Shown here: one piece after another, positions 37,400 through 46,765 of the stretch | Numbering within the stretch: position 1 is the stretch's first letter | Layout: every line of letters starts with the position of its first letter | NCBI GenBank assembly: GCA_943331105.2 | Contig: CALQKH020000002.1 | Location: 124,001 to 188,000, forward strand | From: Akkermansia muciniphila | GTDB lineage: Bacteria > Pseudomonadota > Gammaproteobacteria > Burkholderiales > Burkholderiaceae_C | DNA: 64,000 nt | Direction of reading: 5' to 3' | The notes under the pieces: model-generated | The model's database searches: none | Told to the model about the DNA's origin: nothing | The model's input: the letters and a program-made list of their open reading frames with translations, nothing else | Program-made: the position numbers and the translations under genes

Positions 37400-39169
37400 T
37401 TAGGCCTTGGCAGCGACGCCGGCTGTCGCGCGTGCTTCCTCCAGCAAACGCAACACGCGGCGCTGCACCTTGCCCGTGGTGGTCATGGGCAGTTGGTCGA
37501 TGAACTCGATCTCTTTGGGGTATTCGTAAGGGGCCAGCAAACCTTTCACATGGGACTGGAGTTCGCGGCGCACCGCGTCGTCAAAGTCAGCTTGCTGCAC
37601 ACCCGAAGGCCGGCGAGCCAGCCAGTCGGGCGACAACACCACATAGGCCTTGACCACCGCACCACGGTCAACATCGGGCTTGGGCACCACAGCGGCATTC
37701 TGCACGGCCGGATGTTTCACCAAACAGTTTTCAATCTCGCCCGGCCCAATGCGGTAGCCCGCCGCTTTGAACATGTCATCGGTGCGGCCTTGGTACCAAA
37801 GGTAGCCGTCCTCATCCGCCACCGCCATGTCGCCTGTGCGGCACCAGTCGCCCGTGTATTTGGCCTTTGTGGCCTTGTCGTTGTTCCAGTAACCCAAAAA
37901 GAACACCGGATCGGGCTGGCCGTGCACATCCAAACGGTTCACGGCCACCTCGCCCGGCGTGCCGGGTGGGCACAACCGGCCTGCCTCGTCGATGACCGCG
38001 ACCTGGTGGCCCGGGTAGCCCTTGCCCATGCTGCCGGGCTTGGCCGGCCATAGGCGGGTGCAATTGCCCACCACGTAGTTGATCTCGGTCTGACCAAACA
38101 TCTCGTTCACCGTGACGCCCATCTGCTGCTGGACATAGGCAAACACCGCGTCACCCACCGCTTCGCCTGCGCTCATCATGGCTTGCAGCTTGAGCTTGTA
38201 ACGGGCTTTCACGTCGGGCACGGCCTTCATCATGGCTTTGAGTGCGGTGGGGAACAAAAAGGTGTGCGTCACGCCCTGTTTTTGCAAAATCTCAAACGCC
38301 GCTTCGGGCGAAAAGCGCCCGTTGAAGGCCACGATCGGCCGCCCAAAGTACAGACTGGGCAGCAAGGCGTCCATCAAGCCCCCGGTCCAGGCCCAGTCCG
38401 CCGGTGACCAAAACACCGCTTTGGACGCTCGGCTGGCGTCAAACGGGTCAAAACCAAACCAATTCTGGCTGCACACAAACCCCGTCAGGTTGCCGATCAG
38501 CGCCCGGTGCGGGATGAGTGCGCCCTTGGGGTTGCCGGTGGTGCCACTGGTGTAGATCAGCACAGCCGGGTCTTCGGCCAGAGTGCTGACAGCTTTGAAC
38601 GATGTAGCTTGGCTGGCCATGGCCTGCGCGCAATCCAAATCGGCCAGTGCCCCGGCTTGCCCCACCCCGATCAGGGTTTGCAAACCAGGGCAATCGGGCC
38701 TTGCCTGTTGCAAAGCCTGCACAGTCGATTCATCGCACACCGCCACGCGGGCCTGGCTGTCGTTGATGCGAAAAGACAGCGCCTCAGGCCCGAACAGCAT
38801 GGACAAAGGCATGGCCACCGCCCCCATTTGCAACACGGCCATGTAAGCCACAGCGGTTTCAAAACGCTGGGGCATGACAATCGCCACCCGGTCACCGCGC
38901 TGCACGCCTTGGCTGTGCAGCACATGGCTCAAGCGGTTGGCCGCATTTTGAAGCTGACCGAATGTCCAGCTTTGCCCCAAACCCTGCCCCGCTACATGCT
39001 CTTGAATGGCCACACGCCGCGAGGTGGCAGCTTGCGCCGCCCATTGCCCGCAGCACGCTTGGGCCATGTTGAAGCGACGCGGCACTTTCCAGCCAAAGCC
39101 CTGATGAATAACCGCATAGCGGTCCAGGGTGACTGGGTTGTTGCGGTCTTGGTTGCGACTGACGCTCAT
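37400..39169 (-). CDS. Acyl-CoA synthetase (AMP-binding, medium-chain/acetyl-CoA synthetase-like)
   Basis: A 589-residue ANL-superfamily ligase with IYTSGTTGNPKGALIPHRA, FWSPADWAWTGG, MFGQTEINYVVGNC, WCRTGDMAVADEDGY, FKAAGYRIGPGEIE and the catalytic Lys of TTTGKVQRRVLR (about 567). These motifs are closest to medium-chain or acetoacetyl/benzoate-type acyl-CoA synthetases rather than to FadD. Substrate unknown. The start ATG 39169 lies 25 bp from the divergent hydrolase start; the pair may be co-regulated. Confidence 0.9.
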   Translation of the reverse strand: MSVSRNQDRNNPVTLDRYAVIHQGFGWKVPRRFNMAQACCGQWAAQAATSRRVAIQEHVAGQGLGQSWTFGQLQNAANRLSHVLHSQGVQRGDRVAIVMPQRFETAVAYMAVLQMGAVAMPLSMLFGPEALSFRINDSQARVAVCDESTVQALQQARPDCPGLQTLIGVGQAGALADLDCAQAMASQATSFKAVSTLAEDPAVLIYTSGTTGNPKGALIPHRALIGNLTGFVCSQNWFGFDPFDASRASKAVFWSPADWAWTGGLMDALLPSLYFGRPIVAFNGRFSPEAAFEILQKQGVTHTFLFPTALKAMMKAVPDVKARYKLKLQAMMSAGEAVGDAVFAYVQQQMGVTVNEMFGQTEINYVVGNCTRLWPAKPGSMGKGYPGHQVAVIDEAGRLCPPGTPGEVAVNRLDVHGQPDPVFFLGYWNNDKATKAKYTGDWCRTGDMAVADEDGYLWYQGRTDDMFKAAGYRIGPGEIENCLVKHPAVQNAAVVPKPDVDRGAVVKAYVVLSPDWLARRPSGVQQADFDDAVRRELQSHVKGLLAPYEYPKEIEFIDQLPMTTTGKVQRRVLRLLEEARATAGVAAKA

Positions 39170-39194
39170 CGTGTGTCTCCTTATGATCGAAAGT

Positions 39195-40109
39195 ATGTAC
39201 CAAGTTTTACGCGAATCACACAGCCACTGGGTGCCGCTGCGCGGCTGCCGCTACCACGTCCGTCAATGGGGGACACCCTCACCCGCTGCGACGCCGCTCG
39301 TGCTGGCCCACGGCTGGATGGACGTGGCCGCCTCTTACCAGTTCATGGTCGACGCCTTCAGCGAGGCTTTTGTCAGCCAACGCCCCATCGTCGCCATGGA
39401 CTGGCGAGGCTACGGCCTGACTGAGACCCCGGCCACCGACAGCTACTGGTTCCCCGATTACCTGGCCGATCTGGACGCCCTGCTCGATGTGCTCTACCCC
39501 GGACAAGCCATTGACCTGGTCGGCCACAGCATGGGCGGCAACGTGGTCATGATGTACGCGGGCACCCGCCCAGAGCGCATCCGCCGCTTGGTTAACCTCG
39601 AAGGCTTTGGCATGGCCGACACCCAGCCTGCCCAAGCCCCCACCCGCATGGCCCAGTGGCTCGACGAACTCAAAGCGCAACGCGCGGGCGACAACTCGCT
39701 CAAACCCTACCCCGACGCCGCGGGTGTGGCGGCCCGCCTGATGAAGACCAACGCTCGCCTGGGCCAAGACAAAGCCAACTGGCTGGCCCAACACTGGGCG
39801 CAACCGGACCCCAACGGCCAGTGGCGCATACTGGGCGACACGGCGCACAAGGTCATCAACCCGTATCTTTTCCATGTCGAAGAAGCGCTGGCCATGTACT
39901 GCCGCATCAGCGCCCCGGTTCTGGTCGTGGAAGCTTCAGATGACTCGCTCAGCCAGTGGTGGAAAGGCAAATACACGTTGGCCGAGTTTCACGAGCGCCT
40001 GAAATCCGTGCCCACCCTGCAACAAGCCGTGATCCAGGAAGCCGGACACATGCTGCACCATGACCAACCTCAGGCTTTGGCTGCACTGCTTGAAAATTTT
40101 CTGAGCTGA
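39195..40109 (+). CDS. Alpha/beta hydrolase
   Basis: A 304-residue alpha/beta-hydrolase-fold enzyme: oxyanion motif AHGWMD (about 38-43), nucleophile Ser112 in VGHSMGGNV, an acidic residue in VEASDDSLS and the final His in EAGHMLHHDQP. Start ATG 39195 (MYQVLRES) or ATG 39184; the longer frame runs into the divergent synthetase gene. It may be an esterase or thioesterase acting with that synthetase, but this is only inferred from location. Confidence 0.85.
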   Translation: MYQVLRESHSHWVPLRGCRYHVRQWGTPSPAATPLVLAHGWMDVAASYQFMVDAFSEAFVSQRPIVAMDWRGYGLTETPATDSYWFPDYLADLDALLDVLYPGQAIDLVGHSMGGNVVMMYAGTRPERIRRLVNLEGFGMADTQPAQAPTRMAQWLDELKAQRAGDNSLKPYPDAAGVAARLMKTNARLGQDKANWLAQHWAQPDPNGQWRILGDTAHKVINPYLFHVEEALAMYCRISAPVLVVEASDDSLSQWWKGKYTLAEFHERLKSVPTLQQAVIQEAGHMLHHDQPQALAALLENFLS

Positions 40110-40153
40110 TCGGCAACTTACAATCCGCCAACTTTTTTCACAACGAGCTCCTC

Positions 40154-40684
40154 ATGAAACTGTTGGCCCACTCCAAAATTCAGGTCATCCTCTGCGCCTT
40201 GGCACTGGCGGCCCTGCCCGCGATGTCCCAAGAAACCCGCTATTGCCCTTCTTTTTTGGGTGTCAAAGGCGCAGCTGAGCCCGTAAAAAGGGGTGAAATC
40301 ACGTTTTCCCCTTATACCCATCACTGGAGTCACAACCCGGAACACAAACATGTGGTGCTCTTGGCCTTGGACGAGCAACTGCCAGGCAACCGTTTTTGCG
40401 GAGTGAGCTTTTTCAGCAACTCATTTGGTCAACCCTCGGTGTATCTCTACGCTGGTCAACAATTCAATGGCTTGCTGGGTTCGCCTAAATTGTTTGTGAA
40501 AGTGACGGCAGGCATTCTTTACGGCTACGTGGCGCCCTACGAAGACAAAGTGCCCTTGAACCACCATGGTTTTTCACCCGCCATCATTCCTTCTTTGGGC
40601 TACAAGATCAGTCCACAAGACTCTCTGCAAATGAAAATTTTGGGTAATGCGGGATTGATGTTCTCTTGGGGTCGTCTTTTTTAA
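40154..40684 (+). CDS. Uncharacterised exported protein, probable outer-membrane beta-barrel
   Basis: A 176-residue protein with a signal peptide (about 1-26, MKLLAHSKIQVILCALALAA to AMSQ). The mature part is rich in aromatic and beta-prone residues (FSPYTHHWSHNPEHKHVVLLA, given here in part, VSFFSNSFGQPSVYLYAGQQ, VTAGILYGYVAPYEDKVPLN) and ends in SWGRLF, a terminal Phe as in outer-membrane barrels. Similar proteins occur as hypothetical proteins in related bacteria; I cannot name a family. Conserved His and Asn in the HHWS and NSFGQ segments could be catalytic, as in lipid A-modifying barrels, but this is a guess. It stands 44 bp after the hydrolase. Confidence 0.7.
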   Translation: MKLLAHSKIQVILCALALAALPAMSQETRYCPSFLGVKGAAEPVKRGEITFSPYTHHWSHNPEHKHVVLLALDEQLPGNRFCGVSFFSNSFGQPSVYLYAGQQFNGLLGSPKLFVKVTAGILYGYVAPYEDKVPLNHHGFSPAIIPSLGYKISPQDSLQMKILGNAGLMFSWGRLF

Positions 40685-40776
40685 TTTTTCTGGAGCCACC
40701 TGACAGCGCTGATCAGCACAGCTTGAAGCGGGCAAGTCATGAGAAAATGCCCGGTTTACCGGATCGGAGTTTCCCC

Positions 40777-41881
40777 ATGGACGCAGAACACATCAACCAA
40801 ATCGGCGCATCCCTCACAGACCTGACCGCTCGTACCCACGAGTTACGGGGGTATCTTTGACTACGATGCCAAATCTGAACGGCTGAGAACCGTCAACGCA
40901 TCCCTCGAAGATCCTGCGGTCTGGAATGACCCCAAAAAAGCCCAAGAACTGGGCAAAGAAAAAAAAGCCTTGGACGGCGTGGTGGTGACCATCACCAACC
41001 TGACCAGCGAACTGGCGGATAACCTTGAACTCTTCGAGATGAGCAAGGAAGAAGGCGATGACGATGGACTGAGGACCATTGAAGCGGAAGCCGCCAAATT
41101 GACTGCACTGGTCGAAGACCTCGAGTTCCGCCGAATGTTCCGCCACGAAGCCGACCCGCTCAATTGCTTTGTCGACATCCAAGCGGGCGCGGGCGGCACC
41201 GAAGCCTGCGATTGGGCCAGCATGCTGTTGCGCCAATACATCAAATACGCCGAGCGCAAGGGCTTCAAGGCCACCGTGGAAGACGAAACACCGGGTGATA
41301 CCGCAGGCATCAAGGGCGCTACCATCAAGATCGAAGGCGAGTACGCTTTTGGCTTGCTGCGCACCGAAACTGGCGTCCACCGTTTGGTCCGCAAGAGCCC
41401 GTTCGACTCATCGGGTGGCCGTCATACCTCATTCGCCTCGCTGTTTGTTTACCCCGAAATCGACGACTCGATTGAGATCAACATCAACCCGTCTGATGTA
41501 CGCACCGACACTTTTAGAGCCAGTGGCGCGGGGGGTCAGCACATCAACAAAACCGACTCGGCTGTGCGCCTGACGCACATTCCCACTGGCATCGTGGTCC
41601 AGTGCCAAGATGGCCGCAGCCAGCACAGCAACCGCGACGTGGCTTGGCAACGCCTGCGCTCACGCCTGTATGACTTTGAAATGCGCAAACGCATGGAAGA
41701 ACAGCAAAAGCTGGAAGACACCAAGACCGATGTGGGATGGGGTCACCAGATCCGCAGCTATGTGCTGGACAACAGCAGGATCAAAGATCTGCGCACCAAC
41801 GTCGAGATTTCGGCCACCCAAAAAGTGCTCGATGGCGACCTCGATGCTTTCATCGAAGCCTCACTGAAACAAGGCCTCTGA
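40777..41881 (+). CDS. prfB: Peptide chain release factor 2, with programmed +1 frameshift
   Basis: RF2 ends translation at UGA and UAA. The gene is read as 27 codons from ATG 40777 to CTT (40855-40857), then slips one base past the in-frame TGA at 40858-40860 and continues to 41881, giving 367 residues. The second part contains the GGQ motif ([16 protein letters not shown]) and the SPF anticodon-like tripeptide ([10 protein letters not shown]). The start has a GGAG ribosome-binding site 8 bp upstream. Low RF2 lets the ribosome frameshift, giving autoregulation. lysS, the usual follower, is not here; pepN is. Confidence 0.97.
40845..40861 (+). other. prfB programmed +1 frameshift site
   Basis: The string ACGGGGGTATCTTTGAC (40845-40861) contains the internal Shine-Dalgarno-like GGGGG, the slippery CTT and the stop TGA followed by C, nearly identical to the E. 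coli signal. The poor termination context UGAC and the SD-like spacing both promote slippage. Confidence 0.95.
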
Positions 41882-41914
41882 GCTGCTCAGACCTCAAAGA
41901 AAATGGAGTTAGTG

Positions 41915-44638
41915 ATGCGTGAAGGACAACCCACCGCAATCCACCGGGAGGCTTATGTCGCCCCGGCTTTCTGGATTGACACAGTCGATTTGACGTTCGA
42001 CTTGGACCCCGCCAAAACCCGGGTTTTGAACAAAATGCGCTTGCGTCGAAACACTGGCGTAGCGGCACAACCCCTGCGCTTGGATGGCGAAGAGTTGAAC
42101 TTGGCCCGCGTGTTGGTCAACGGTGCGGGCACCTCATTCAAGATGGATGGTGGGCAGTTGGTATTGGAAAATTTGCCTGAAGACTCTGAAGCCTTCGATC
42201 TGGAAATTTTCACGACCTGCAACCCCGAAAAAAACACGCAGCTGATGGGCTTGTACGTCAGCCAGGGGACGTTCTTTACGCAATGCGAGGCTGAGGGTTT
42301 TAGACGAATCACCTATTTTTTGGACCGTCCGGACGTGATGGCCAGCTACACCGTCACGCTGCGTGCCGACAAGGCCAAGTACCCGGTGCTGCTGAGTAAT
42401 GGCAATTTGGTCGAGCAAGGCGCTCTGGAAGACGGCCCCAACGGCCCGAGACATTTTGCCAAGTGGGTCGATCCGCACAAAAAGCCCTGCTACTTGTTTG
42501 CACTGGTCGCGGGCCAGCTGGTCGCGCGTGAGCAACGCATCACCAGCCGCAGCGGCACCGAGCATTTGCTGCAAGTGTTTGTGCGTCCTGGCGACCTGGA
42601 CAAAACCGAACACGCCATGAACTCGCTCATGGCCAGCGTGGCTTGGGACGAAGCCCGCTTCGGTCTGCCGCTGGATTTGGAACGTTTCATGATCGTCGCC
42701 ACCAGCGACTTCAACATGGGCGCAATGGAAAACAAGGGCCTGAACATCTTCAATACCAAGTACGTGCTGGCCAACCCAAACACCGCCACCGACATGGATT
42801 TCGGAGGCATCGAAAGCGTGGTGGGCCATGAGTACTTTCACAACTGGACTGGCAACCGCATCACCTGTCGCGACTGGTTTCAATTGTCCCTCAAAGAGGG
42901 CCTGACGGTCTTCCGCGACCAAGAGTTCAGCCAGGACATGGCGGGCGAAGCCAGCGCCCGCGCAGTCAAGCGCATCGAAGACGTGCGTGTTTTGCGCACC
43001 GTGCAGTTTGCCGAAGACGCTGGACCCATGGCACACCCGGTGCGCCCCGACAGTTATGTGGAGATCAACAACTTCTACACGGTCACCATCTACGAAAAAG
43101 GCTCCGAAGTCGTTCGCATGATGCAAACGCTGGTGGCCACACCTGCTGACAGCCAAGGCCGCGATGGATTCGCAAAGGGCATGAAGCTCTATTTTGAACG
43201 CCACGACGGCCAAGCTGTGACCTGTGACGATTTTGCGCAAGCTATTGCTGATGCAAACCCTGGCTCGGCACTGGCCAATCACTTGGCTGAGTTCAAAAAC
43301 TGGTACAGCCAAGCCGGTACACCGCGCCTGCAAGCCAGCGGCGCCTTCAACGCCGCTGAGCGAAGCTATACCCTGACACTCAGCCAAAGCTGTCCAGCGA
43401 CGCCTGATCAAAACCACAAAGCGCCCTTCGTCATTCCCGTCACTTTGGGTTTGCTCAGTCGCGAAGGGGCAGCCATGCCCTTGCAACTCGCAGGTGCTGA
43501 TGATTCTGCAGCACAAGTGACCTTGGTGCTCACACAAGCCAGCGCCAGCTACACCTTTGTCAACATCGACAGCGAGCCCGTGCCCTCTTTGCTGCGTTCC
43601 TTCAGCGCCCCTGTTGTGCTGGAAGATGGCCTGAACGCCGACGACCTGCTGATCTTGTTGGCCCACGACAACGATCCCTTCAACCAATGGGAAGCAGGCC
43701 AACGCCTGATGCTGCGAAGCGCATTGGAGGCGATCCAAAAAAACAAGGACTTGACGGGCCAACCCGTGCTGTCCGAGGCTCTGGTCGCGGCCTTGCGAAA
43801 TGTGCTGCGCCATCCCAAGTTGGATGCGGCTTTCAAAGACTTGGCGCTCACGCTACCGTCTGAGAATTACATCGCCGACCAGCTGGATGTGGTGGATCCC
43901 CAGCGCGTGCACGCCCTTCGCGAGAACATGCGTCTACAACTGGCCTCAACCCTCCACGCCGACTGGCAATGGGCATGGGATGCCCACAAGCACAACGGTG
44001 CCTATACGCCCGACGCCAAGTCGAGCGGTCGACGTGCCTTGGCAGGTCTGTCCATGACCATGCTGTGCGTGGCCGCCGTGCACAGCGGTGACTCAATCAC
44101 GCCCGGACGCGTTTACCAGCAGTTCAAGGACGCGGGCAACATGACCGACCGTTTCAACGCCCTGTCAGCCTTGGTGGTGAGCGGGCATGCATTGGCACAG
44201 GAAGCCTTGGCAATGTTCCACAAGCAGTTCGAGCACGAAGCCTTGGTGATCGACAAATGGTTTGCCTTGCAAGCCGGTGCCCCCGACCGCGCCGGCGACG
44301 TCTTGCCGCGTGTGCGCCAGCTCATGCAACACCATGATTTCAGCCTGCGCAACCCTAACCGCGCCCGCAGCCTGATCTTCAGCTACTGCAGTGCCAACCC
44401 GGCTGGCTTTCACCGCGCCGACGCTGCTGGCTATGTGTATTGGAGCGAACAAGTATTGGCGCTTGACGCCATCAACCCGCAAGTGGCTGCCCGCTTAGCC
44501 CGCGCCATGGACCGCTGGAGCCGTCTGGCAGAGCCCTACCGTAGCGCAGCCAAAGTCGCCATTGAGCGCGTGGCCGCCAAAGCTGACCTCTCCAACGACG
44601 TGCGCGAAGTCATCAGCCGTGCCCTGAAAGGGGCATGA
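41915..44638 (+). CDS. pepN: Aminopeptidase N
   Basis: A zinc aminopeptidase of the M1 family that trims N-terminal residues from peptides. The roughly 907-residue protein has the exopeptidase motif MGAMENKGLNIFN, the zinc site VGHEYFHNWTGNR with the third ligand Glu in the following helix (LKEGLTVFRDQEF), and the long C-terminal helical domain of E. coli PepN. I prefer ATG 41915 because GGAG sits 6 bp before it; ATG 41903 would include that GGAG inside the coding sequence. It follows prfB by 33 bp. Confidence 0.95.
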   Translation: MREGQPTAIHREAYVAPAFWIDTVDLTFDLDPAKTRVLNKMRLRRNTGVAAQPLRLDGEELNLARVLVNGAGTSFKMDGGQLVLENLPEDSEAFDLEIFTTCNPEKNTQLMGLYVSQGTFFTQCEAEGFRRITYFLDRPDVMASYTVTLRADKAKYPVLLSNGNLVEQGALEDGPNGPRHFAKWVDPHKKPCYLFALVAGQLVAREQRITSRSGTEHLLQVFVRPGDLDKTEHAMNSLMASVAWDEARFGLPLDLERFMIVATSDFNMGAMENKGLNIFNTKYVLANPNTATDMDFGGIESVVGHEYFHNWTGNRITCRDWFQLSLKEGLTVFRDQEFSQDMAGEASARAVKRIEDVRVLRTVQFAEDAGPMAHPVRPDSYVEINNFYTVTIYEKGSEVVRMMQTLVATPADSQGRDGFAKGMKLYFERHDGQAVTCDDFAQAIADANPGSALANHLAEFKNWYSQAGTPRLQASGAFNAAERSYTLTLSQSCPATPDQNHKAPFVIPVTLGLLSREGAAMPLQLAGADDSAAQVTLVLTQASASYTFVNIDSEPVPSLLRSFSAPVVLEDGLNADDLLILLAHDNDPFNQWEAGQRLMLRSALEAIQKNKDLTGQPVLSEALVAALRNVLRHPKLDAAFKDLALTLPSENYIADQLDVVDPQRVHALRENMRLQLASTLHADWQWAWDAHKHNGAYTPDAKSSGRRALAGLSMTMLCVAAVHSGDSITPGRVYQQFKDAGNMTDRFNALSALVVSGHALAQEALAMFHKQFEHEALVIDKWFALQAGAPDRAGDVLPRVRQLMQHHDFSLRNPNRARSLIFSYCSANPAGFHRADAAGYVYWSEQVLALDAINPQVAARLARAMDRWSRLAEPYRSAAKVAIERVAAKADLSNDVREVISRALKGA

Positions 44639-44692
44639 CGTCAAGCTCGAAGTGCAGCACCAGACCTCGACGCCAGAACCCAAGGAATGAAG

Positions 44693-45700
44693 ATGAGCTC
44701 GAAAATTTCCCTCTCCCGCTACCTTGTCGAACAACAACGCGACAAAGGCCACATCCCGGCCGATTTGCGCTTGTTGCTCGAAGTGGTGGCTCGCGCTTGC
44801 AAAAGCATCAGCCACGCCGTGAACAAAGGTGCTTTGGGCGGGGTACTGGGCAGCGCTGACAGCGAGAACGTGCAAGGTGAAGTGCAAAAGAAACTGGACA
44901 TCATCGCCAACGAGGTGCTGCTCGAAGCCAACGAATGGGGTGGGCACCTAGCGGCCATGGCCAGCGAAGAGATGGACAGCATCTACCTGGTACCCAACCG
45001 TTACCCACAAGGCGAATACCTGCTGATGTTTGACCCACTCGATGGCTCTTCCAACATTGATGTCAACGTCAGCATCGGCACGATTTTTAGCGTGTTGAAA
45101 AAATCCGACGGTGGTCAAGGCGTGACCGAGCAAGACTTTTTACAACCGGGCAAACAGCAAGTGGCCGCCGGCTACTGCGTCTATGGTCCTCAAACCACGC
45201 TGGTGCTCACCGTGGGCGATGGCGTGGCGATGTTCACCCTGGATCGCGAGCAAGGCTCCTTTGTTTTGACGCAGGAGAACGTGCAGGTACCCGCCGACAC
45301 CAAAGAATTCGCCATCAACATGAGCAATATGCGCCACTGGGACGAGCCCGTGCGCCGCTACATCGAAGAGTGCCTCCTAGGCAAGGACGGCCCCAGAGGC
45401 AAAGACTTCAACATGCGCTGGATCGCCAGCATGGTGGCCGATGTGCACCGCATCTTGACCCGTGGTGGTGTGTTCATGTACCCCTGGGACAAGCGCGAAC
45501 CGCACAAACCCGGCAAACTTCGCCTGCTTTACGAAGCAAACCCTATGAGCTGGCTGATTGAACAAGCTGGCGGCGCTGCCACCAACGGCAAGGAACGCAT
45601 TCTGGATTTGCAACCCAGCCAGTTGCACGAACGCGTGAGTGTGGTTTTGGGATCCAAAAACGAAGTCGATCGTGTGACGCGCTACCACACCCAAGCCTGA
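44693..45700 (+). CDS. fbp: Fructose-1,6-bisphosphatase class I
   Basis: Gluconeogenic phosphatase. The 335-residue protein shows the metal site [20 protein letters not shown], the EE pair upstream (MASEEMD) and the C-terminal [10 protein letters not shown] and [15 protein letters not shown] blocks. An AAGGA motif six bases before the ATG at 44693 favours it over the ATG at 44687. Adjacent to pepN and convergent with the NYN gene. Confidence 0.95.
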   Translation: MSSKISLSRYLVEQQRDKGHIPADLRLLLEVVARACKSISHAVNKGALGGVLGSADSENVQGEVQKKLDIIANEVLLEANEWGGHLAAMASEEMDSIYLVPNRYPQGEYLLMFDPLDGSSNIDVNVSIGTIFSVLKKSDGGQGVTEQDFLQPGKQQVAAGYCVYGPQTTLVLTVGDGVAMFTLDREQGSFVLTQENVQVPADTKEFAINMSNMRHWDEPVRRYIEECLLGKDGPRGKDFNMRWIASMVADVHRILTRGGVFMYPWDKREPHKPGKLRLLYEANPMSWLIEQAGGAATNGKERILDLQPSQLHERVSVVLGSKNEVDRVTRYHTQA

Positions 45701-45753
45701 ATTCGCGCCGCTGAGACATTTGCAAAAAAGCAACCACGCAGGGCGCGGCTTGA

Positions 45754-46653
45754 TCAATCGTCAGTGTCTGGCGGCAACCCGGCCAATGCTGAAGATGCCT
45801 GAGGTGAAGGTGCAGCAACCACTGTCCGCAGGGTTTCGCGCAACATTTTTTTCTCAGGGAGGCTCAAGGCTCGGGTCAAACGCTGACGCATGCGCAGCAA
45901 AAGCTGGCGGTCCACCTCTTGCGGAATGCCGCGGCTGACTTGCAGCGCGTCGCGCAAATCTTCACGCAGGTCTTCGGGTTCATCGGTCCACCAAGCCGTG
46001 ATGACCTCGTGCATGGATTGACGCAGTTCTTCCACATCCTCAACAGCCAAACCCATACCAACAGGCAACTTGCCTTGCAGCATGTCGGCCAAAACTTGTG
46101 AATTGACCACCACCCTGCGGTCCGCTTGAGCCAACAAACGCGCCCAGCCCGGGTCGGTACGGACCATTTGAGGCATGTTCCGAGCCGATTCATCCGCCAA
46201 AATGTGTACACTGATACCGCCAAGTTGGGCCTCATCAATGAGGGACAAAAAGCGCTCATCGTCACTGGCCATCAACACATGGTCACACGCATGGTGCTGG
46301 ACCAACTGCTTGAGGTCATGACCCAAGGAACGGATCAAAGAGGCACCACCATCGGTATCGTGTGTTTGAACCAAGCGCACAATTTGATCGTCGATGACCA
46401 AACCATCTGGTCGATCGCTGTACCAATAAATGCGTCGCACATCGACATCCAAACCCGATTGCGACAGTGCCAACGACAACAAGTTCAACAAACCCTGCCG
46501 ATTGACCGAATCACCCGTGGCCCCTGTGGCACCTTGTTGTGCAAGCCACATCAAAAATCTGCCATCGATCAGGGCCATGCATGTGCCGCCGCGGTGCTCG
46601 CCAAAGCGTCGCTCAGTTCGGTTGTCTTGGGAGGAAAAATCGCGTTTCATCAC
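45754..46653 (-). CDS. NYN (PIN-like) domain protein, unknown function
   Basis: A 299-residue protein whose N-terminal half (about 25-180) has the NYN/PIN-like nuclease layout: MALIDGRFLMW (Asp30), DVDVRRIYWYSD, GASLIRSLGHDLKQLV, and HVLMASDDERFLSLIDEA, where the last block corresponds to the family's xSGDSDFxPL motif, followed by SVHILAD. The C-terminal part (about 185-299) is mainly helical and charged, with no domain I recognise. NYN proteins often cut RNA, but substrate and activity are unknown. It starts at ATG 46653 or 46650, stands alone between fbp and the divergent Nudix gene, and shares no operon. Confidence 0.78.
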   Translation of the reverse strand: MMKRDFSSQDNRTERRFGEHRGGTCMALIDGRFLMWLAQQGATGATGDSVNRQGLLNLLSLALSQSGLDVDVRRIYWYSDRPDGLVIDDQIVRLVQTHDTDGGASLIRSLGHDLKQLVQHHACDHVLMASDDERFLSLIDEAQLGGISVHILADESARNMPQMVRTDPGWARLLAQADRRVVVNSQVLADMLQGKLPVGMGLAVEDVEELRQSMHEVITAWWTDEPEDLREDLRDALQVSRGIPQEVDRQLLLRMRQRLTRALSLPEKKMLRETLRTVVAAPSPQASSALAGLPPDTDD

Positions 46654-46765
46654 TATTCCGTATTTCTAAATCAATAACGTTGCTAAGGTACGCAACATGT
46701 CGATTTTACGGCTTGAACTGAGGGCGAGGCAGAGCCCTTGATCTTCTCGGTTATAAATACCCACT

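Noticed and set aside
42134-43813. A 559-codon open frame antisense to pepN
   Set aside because: Shadow of a verified M1 peptidase frame; product has no recognisable domain.
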